Position numbers and translations under genes: made by a program. Below are positions 56,896-64,000 of a stretch of 64,000 nt of DNA, piece after piece. Origin of the DNA: Lucifuga dentata (taxonomy: Eukaryota > Chordata > Actinopteri > Ophidiiformes > Bythitidae); the NCBI GenBank assembly GCA_014773175.1, contig VXCM01000344.1:3350-67349 (forward strand), given 5' to 3'. The notes under the pieces are model-generated. The model was not told the origin of the DNA. It was given only the letters and a program-made list of their open reading frames with translations, and did not search any database. Every line of letters begins with the position of its first letter. Position 1 is the stretch's first letter.

Positions 56896-57315
56896 AGTGC
56901 TGAACTTGGCAGGAAACCTTTTCTTTTCGAAGCAACATGAGGTAAAATAATTAAAAAATATTAGTAACAGAAGAATTACAGTCAAGTTGGAGATTATAAA
57001 GTTAACAACAATAAAAATATATAATAAAATACAAAGCTGATCATATAATTATTGATACACAAATCCAGAAAAAGAAGAAGAGATACTGTACTTTTATTCA
57101 ATTAATTTAATTCATTCATCAGCTATAGACATGCATTTTATTTTAATAATTTTTATGAAATGCTACATCCATAAAAATATGTCAGTAGAGCATAACATCT
57201 AGATGAAGTTACATATCAGTTATTATAAATACAGAAACCCATCGTTTGATGTATTTGGATATAAATAACCATGGAAACATAAGAAATCCTAATCATTTCA
57301 AACTTTCTCTACATC

Positions 57316-57318
<3 letters not shown>

Positions 57319-57372
<54 letters not shown>
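57319..57372. repeat. (CA)n microsatellite
   Basis: A pure CA run of about 54 bp. Confidence 0.93.
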
Positions 57373-57374
<2 letters not shown>

Positions 57375-58619
57375 GCACTCCCAGTATGATGGTATTGCAT
57401 ATAAGCATATCCCAACATTTCCTGAGTGGGCTCACCCTGTAATTCAAACTCCCAGCAGCAGCTTGAGCTGAACTGATCAAAAATAAGAGCTATGCAGACC
57501 TGCCGGTTAATACTAACCTCCCTGTTTTGACATAGTCTGTCTTTGAGGATTTGTGTTTAAATTGAATCATATTGACAGAGAAAGATCTGGAGTTTCAATC
57601 TGAAGTCCTGCAGAAAAGTTTCCCAGGGTGCATAAAGAGTGACAGTTGAGCAAAGGATGAGTGTTTTTTTCATCTTCAGCAGTCCTATGAAGAGGCCTGA
57701 CATGATGTTTGGGATTGCAGCAATGCAAATAAAAGTCATAATTGAAGTCATAGTTGCACACAGTAAGGGAGATAAAGTGTGGATGTTGTTCATGAGGGCT
57801 ATCTTTACTTCCAATGTTTAGGCAGATTTGCAGAGAGGGCAGCTGTTTAATGCAATAAACATGGGAGCCAAGACACATATGACAAAGTGAAAGTGAGAAA
57901 GTGGGAGGTCTGATTTTTGGACTCCTAAAACTAGAAAATAATTTTCTGACAAGATAATGCAATGTAGCCAACAGCATTATCCTCTAAGATTAGCTACTCT
58001 GTTATATGCTTTTACAAAGGGGGGAATGATGAATACACTTTGTACTTTTTCCACATCACATAATTCAACCTTATTTTTTTGGCCACAGTTTACAAGCCAC
58101 AGACATCACAAGATCACAGAAAATGCACAGACTCTCTTTGTTTTTTGTCTGACTATCATCTTCAAATGATCAGTATTTATATACTTTCAATTGATATTCA
58201 AGCTTAAACTGTGCCAGTACTAATGCTATATATCCTCCCACACTTGGTTTCAAATCTAACATAGGAAATGAACTGGAAATATGTTCATTGCTGCATATAA
58301 TATTATTTCAATAACAGAATTATGAATATCTAGATCACAGTGTAGCATAAATGCTGAATATTATGGGTCTCATACAGATCGTTCTGCTTCATGTGAGCTG
58401 CTTTCATTGATGCTTATTGCCTCACACATACTCCTGAATCCATAGCCTCCACTTTCACCACACGCACTTAATATAAAAGAACAGATGTTATTTTTAAACC
58501 CAATTTGTTGAGAAAAAAGCTGTCCCAGAAAACAAATTAATTATAAGAATGAGTACACAGATTATCACGAATGATTAAATGCCATGGAATAAGGTAAGGC
58601 TAATCTGTTTTTTTTTTTT

Positions 58620-59240
58620 TCTAACCTTCCTTCTTTGCTGTTTGTTTATAGACTCCAGCACGTCATACACATTTACTCTAGTAAGGCTTCCCATGCCTGC
58701 AGCGTTAAAGTGCGTCTCCTCTAACTAAATGCCTCGAAGCTGCCACATCCTGTCTCTACTCAGGCGGGCTGAGGACAACGATCCCCAGTGCTGGACTAAC
58801 TATAGCCTGTAGGAGTTTTCTCATGACGGTTATGATACACAATCTGGGGTCACATTAGTAAGGAAATCTACAGTCGGGGTCACCAATAGTGCCGTGGGGC
58901 TTCCCAAGGCAGGCATAGCCATAAACACAGCCTCAGTCCTGGCATATATATCCCCCTTCTCCATGGTCTGTAGTCTACAATATGCTGTTACGCTGATTTG
59001 TCTGGCCTGAATGCAGGGCCACAGTCCTGTCCTGGCTGTCTCCCCTGTTACCTCTTATAACCTAAGAGGTCTCTGACTAAATACTGTATTTTAACTACAG
59101 CTGTGAGTAGTCGAGCTGACCTTTTCTGTATAGTCTGTCAGCACAGATTGGTGAAATTGCATATTAGCGCTAGGTTAGGTCCCCAGTGTTGAATGACTAT
59201 GGGGACGGGCGGCAGGCAGCTAGGTGACACAGTGGGAGAA
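58620..59240. promoter_or_regulatory. candidate conserved non-coding block
   Basis: This is complex, GC-balanced, repeat-free sequence with many scattered CpGs and no open frame of note. It differs in texture from the AT-rich surroundings. It is a guess at an enhancer-type element, and conservation was not tested. Confidence 0.22.
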
Positions 59241-60316
59241 TGCTAAGATTTCTGAAATGAAAACAGACAGAATCAAGGAGGTTGGAATCCTGCCTACACC
59301 TTCAGCTCCTGTCAGGTTTACAGTATTTGTGGTTTTGTCCAAAGAGGATGATGCCTTTTTAATTCATCAGATGCTTCTTCTTTAATTTGCGAACAACTGA
59401 AGACAAAAACAGCCAATCAAATCATTTCTAGATGTAATTTATGGTTTTCACATTGCTTTCTTGAAGTTAATTTAAAACGTAATCTGAGCAAAAGATCTTA
59501 ATCTCAATTTCATGACATGTTCCAAGACAGCTACTATACAGTGAGCCACTTTGAACCAGTGTACTATTATAATAGTCCGCACATTGTGTCTTTTGGCTCC
59601 AGAACTGCTGGCTCTTGTAGTGGAAGAGAGTCAGATGATGCCAGAAATGTCTGACCTCCAGGCGGGCCTTTGGGCCTTCATGACGACAACAGTGATGGGA
59701 TTATAGGAACCACCCTGCTGATCTGTGCACAAACAGGCACCCAAAGGCTAAAAACAATAAGCTGGTCCCCCCACTCCATCACACACAAACAGATGCACAC
59801 ATGCAAATGAGTTTGTGTTTGAATCTGTTTACAAGGGGGATGGAAAAGATTGGATGAACCAGTGACAGGAGTGGAATGATGACATTTTTGTGGCATTTCA
59901 TGTCTTTCCCTTAACATTAGTGACACAGATTAGCATTGGAAGGCACGCTCATACAGATGAGTGTATGTGTACGAGTAGAAGGAGTCTCTGGCTGATTGTG
60001 AGAGACCCTGGAGACAAACAAACGAGTAATAAAGGCAGTTTCTCCATTTCCTCCTCCTCTGCTTACATGCCAACCCAGAAGGCTTTGGGACATGCTGGGG
60101 GACACAGTACCAGCTCACAGTAACAACAGACTTTGTCCCTGCTTCCCATCCAGCAGCACTCACTTAGGACTATTAATTACCGCTCTGAATTTCCTGCTCC
60201 TTACCCATAGCCATCCGTGTCCTCCTCAGACAAACAACCTCAGTGGGAGGATCTTGATTATTATAGCTTCTGAAAAGTCAGATTGTCTTTTATTGAAGTT
60301 GCCCACTGGCCATGCA

Positions 60317-60318
<2 letters not shown>

Positions 60319-60366
<48 letters not shown>
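60319..60366. repeat. (CT)n microsatellite
   Basis: A CT run of about 48 bp. Confidence 0.93.
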
Positions 60367-60369
<3 letters not shown>

Positions 60370-60505
60370 TTTCATGATTCAGGCAAAATCTTGGTAGAAA
60401 CTGCTATGCCTACACTCTTGCTATGCCTGTGAGGTTGATGAGGGAGTCTTCCATGTCATTGTAGGTCTGAACACACAACTCATGTCAGTTTACAGCTGTG
60501 CGCAT

Positions 60506-60509
<4 letters not shown>

Positions 60510-60554
<45 letters not shown>
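60510..60554. repeat. (CA)n microsatellite
   Basis: A CA run of about 44 bp. Confidence 0.93.
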
Positions 60555-60556
<2 letters not shown>

Positions 60557-63500
60557 CTAAACATTAGCTGCAGAATGTGGCCTCAGCTGAAGGATGATTA
60601 AAATAGCATTGCTGTTTTTTTTGTTCACCAGCAGGGAGCACTGTGGATCTGTCAAAGAAGCACAAAGTCCGGCTCCTTTTACAATCCAGCTGCATCTAAA
60701 CCAGGGCTCTGCTTTGTAAAAATGAACTTTTTATGTGAAATAAGAAAGTGGCTATTTAAAAGAGATGACAGGGAAGTTATGCTGAAATTACAGTAACTGT
60801 ATCTTTAAAAAAAATGATGCCAGTATGTCATATCTTTTATGGAGAGGACAATGGACCAGTTTTCCATTATTATCATCCCATTCCCATTATATTTTTAGCA
60901 CCTGTATTTAAAATTAGTATTTTCAGAACTAATTCAATTATATGAAAAGGTGAGCATCAAGTGTTTCACATAAGGGTATGAAGACACTGCAAATGGATGA
61001 ATTTGTGATCATCACGTGATAATACTTTTCCCACTTTTTTTCTTTTTTTTCTTGTGCTATTATTCTGCACAGGCTTTGGTTAGAGTGGCAGCAGAGAACC
61101 AGATGAGAAACAGGCTCTGTTACTGCTATTAATGCCTCTTTTAAATGCTTTGCTCAGGGACTCCTCAATAAATTTCTTGTGGTTTCAGAAAGCTTGAAAA
61201 TAAATTTACAAAATAGTTGGATTGAGAAGGACAACTCCATCTCTTAGATTCTGAACTTTCAAATGTTTAAGGATCACAGACGTATGAAGATGCATTTGGG
61301 AAACCTCTGGCTCGGTCTTAATGCTCCCCGCTCATCTGTCTTCATGTCTTTAACCCATTAATTTGATTCACTACCTCTGGAGCGAGAAAGTGAAAGCTCA
61401 GGCCAGCACTTGTCTCTCCTATGACTGTGTCCACTATATCCCTTTTGTGTGGCACTTTATGGCCTTGGTTGAGAGGGTAGAAGGGACACGTGTATGTGTA
61501 TGTGTGTGTGAGAGTGAGAAAGAAGACAGAGTGTGGGGGAAGGAGAAAGAAAAAAGGATGGAGAAATAGATATAGGGAGATTCAGAGGGTTATTTGTCCC
61601 TCTTCCCCTCTCCGAGAGCTAGGAATCATGGTGTGCATGACAGGTCGCCAGCCCCCGTCGGGGGTGATCTATATGAGACCCTCTTTATTGGCAATTTCAA
61701 CCTAGGGACAGATGAGACTGCAGCCAGCCAGCCAGACAGCCAGACTATGATGAAAGCCACCAGGACTCACCTGTGACTCTCGCACTGAAGGCGAGAGAAA
61801 TAATGCATCAGAGGTTATATGTGGAGCTATGTGCGGTACAATGTGCAGCTGTATGAGCAATGATGTGTATGTGTGCGTCTGTGTGTATACTGTATTTGTG
61901 TGTGTGTGTTTGGTAGGAATAATGTATGGCTCCTGTCATGCCCAGAGGTCTCTGTTTAGTATGGAGAGAATCACTGAACTGTGTTGCAGGCAGATTTCGA
62001 TTGAGATGGTTTGGAAACTTTACATATTGTTGAAATGTAGGGTAAATAATTCAACTCAGAGCAACAGTCAAGAATGTGTCCAAGACTTATTGCTTTTGGC
62101 TTCCTTGAAAAGACATAACTGTTGAATATGTGTATTCCATACAAAAAAGCACATACTGCACTGCGTGTGAACCGTATAAAAGTTTTTCTACTGTATTGTT
62201 CTGCCTTACTGCTGAAAAAACATTAAAAAGCATTCTAAAACCTGCATGTAACACTGATTGTAATAAAACATTAAAGCCACCATAAGTGCTAAAACATGAC
62301 TTTAGGATTCTGATTGAAGTGAAACATAACTCCATTCTCCCACAGATTTCTCTTAACACTGATATCACATTCAGTTCTCTTTCCCAAGTCTGCGAAACAC
62401 ATTTCCCATTTTTCAAAGTCTCGAATCACACGAGGCAAATCACTGGGAACTAGCATGACAACATTCAAGCTCTGAGCAGACAATATATCCCCAGGCCATT
62501 CCTCCATCCAACGTGCCGCTGAATGAAAGACAGAAGCTTGCAAAGTGACGAACACCATGAAATAGCCCTGTAATGAACAATTGCTCTCATATGAGAAGGC
62601 ATGTTCAGTCAGAACCAGCCATTACACCCATCTCTCTCTGTTCAGCCCTAATCAATTTGTACAGTCTGCACAGCTTATTGATCAGCGATTTGCTTTCAAG
62701 TGTTGAGTTAAGGAAAGAGGTAAGGAAAATACAGTGAAAATGAATTTGCAGCAATCTGCATTAATGATTCATGTCAATGGGTGTGATGATATAATGGGTT
62801 AATGTAGACGATAATGTAACGATAATGTAGATAGTGGGGAAAATTAAGAATTTAGTGTACATATATGCACATACACACTATCAGTCCTTCCTTGTGATGC
62901 CTGTGTGACTCCTTTAAGGTCCTATTACCTTTATATCTGTTGATGAAGAAATCAAATCAGATATACTGTAGATAGCCATGGCCTCACAGTGCCTCAGCCT
63001 CAGAATGAAAGGCAGAGTAATAAATACAGATTAATACTGATGATAATGGTGGTAATGTGGAAATTGAAAGTTTAAGAACAAGTCAAGGCTTCTTCAGTCT
63101 TAATGATATCAATCATCTGAGTGGCATATGCACGTGATGTTCTCTGCATTGCTATTGGCTGGATCTGTTCTTTTTGTTCACTTTGTCATGGAAAGAAAAA
63201 TAATAAAGAAAAGATGCAATCGATTATTCACTTTCATGTTTGCAATAAGGATAGACATGCAGGTGCACATGCTTATAGTATTTCATTTCAGTGGATTGTA
63301 ATGAGGTAATACACTATAATAAAGGTCATTTTGTATATTTGTGTGATTGTGGGCTTTTGTGTGTGTCTGTGTCACTGTTTATCTGCACAGGCAAAACATG
63401 AATGTAATGCATATACAGTATAACAGCATACTTAGGCACTACATGTACTATAGTAAATCTTCTGTGCAGCGTTTCGTCTGCAGTGGCTGTCACCAGCCGC

Positions 63501-64000
63501 TGTCAGCACTCCTCAATGTTTGTCATTCTGTCTGTCAGTGTTTGTCATTCTGTCCCTGCCTCCGTGTACACTCAGGCTCTAATTAACTTAATAAATTGTA
63601 GCAATTTTGACATTTAAGGGCCTAATTTGCTCCACAGCGGTGGACCGGCTGACCGCTGCTGCAGATAACATGGACTGACAGGATCAGAGAAAAGTCTGTT
63701 TATCTGGGGAAATAAAGGGTAAGGACGGGGCCTGGCCTGGTGATAGGTGCTCTGCTGTATGGTTGTGTGTATGGATGAAGAGTTTGTGCTTTAATGTCTG
63801 TGTGTGTGCTGTGAGAAAGGCCCAGTTATTTTTTTTTTAACTGGCTGATGATATAGGTTGATATGGAGCGTTCACGTGTTCAGGCCTATCATTATTGTCC
63901 ATCTAAAATTGTGTACTTGTGATCTTTGCCTCAGGTTTCTCCAGGCTTGCTGAGCTGTGTTCTGTCTTTGCAAATCAACCTTTTAATAAAAATATCAGAT

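Larger units (their letters stand above)
56900..64000. other. intergenic segment upstream of eef1e1, no gene seen
   Basis: There is no exon with homology. It includes (CA)n at 57319-57372, (CT)n at 60319-60366, (CA)n at 60510-60554 and GT runs near 61490-61510 and 63359-63370. The long non-repetitive stretches 58620-59240 and 61600-61760 are candidate conserved elements. No transposon ends are recognised in this segment. Confidence 0.65.

Overview
The window looks like teleost fish nuclear DNA, probably from a spiny-rayed (percomorph-like) species. The genes are split by short GT-AG introns, and the surroundings are AT-rich with many (CA)n and (CT)n tracts and degenerate fish-type transposons (Tc1, mariner, hAT-like, L2-like LINE, TTAA-flanked MITEs). 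No bacterial, organellar or viral genes are seen. The species-level statement is inference.

Three protein-coding genes can be rebuilt exon by exon, all on the minus strand. From high to low coordinate they are eef1e1 (AIMP3/p18, 4 exons, 173 aa, 50854-56630), bloc1s5 (muted, 5 exons, 156 aa, 28201-30369) and txndc5 (ERp46, 10 exons, 412 aa after removing an assembly duplication, 48-9879). The same three genes lie in the same order and orientation in mammals (human 6p24), so this is a conserved synteny block. The proteins are not one pathway: txndc5 is an ER protein disulfide isomerase, bloc1s5 a subunit of the BLOC-1 lysosome-related organelle complex, and eef1e1 a scaffold subunit of the multi-tRNA-synthetase complex.

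Layout: 1-9.9 kb is txndc5. 9.9-28.2 kb is intergenic with a 1.06 kb CAG-ended DNA element, two TTAA MITEs, two LINE 3' ends and candidate conserved non-coding blocks. 28.2-30.4 kb is bloc1s5. 30.4-50.6 kb is intergenic with pogo/Tigger-like, Tc1 and mariner remnants, an AAGTCA minisatellite, a further MITE and an 84-N gap. 50.6-56.7 kb is eef1e1. 56.7-64 kb is intergenic and gene-free as far as can be read.

The most interesting structure is a TTAA-flanked MITE family (7 copies). Two copies in opposite orientation fill most of txndc5 introns 6 and 8 and so flank exons 7 and 8. Exon 7 is also entered through a roughly 80-nt TG/CG/CA-alternating tract instead of a normal polypyrimidine tract, its likely branch point lies in the MITE terminus, and it is an in-frame 159-nt exon with a weak-looking donor. 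This predicts regulated skipping and/or a circular RNA. The assembly also carries many single-N joints flanked by 61-67 bp direct duplications, one of which falls in the last coding exon of txndc5 and adds a false in-frame 21-codon repeat.
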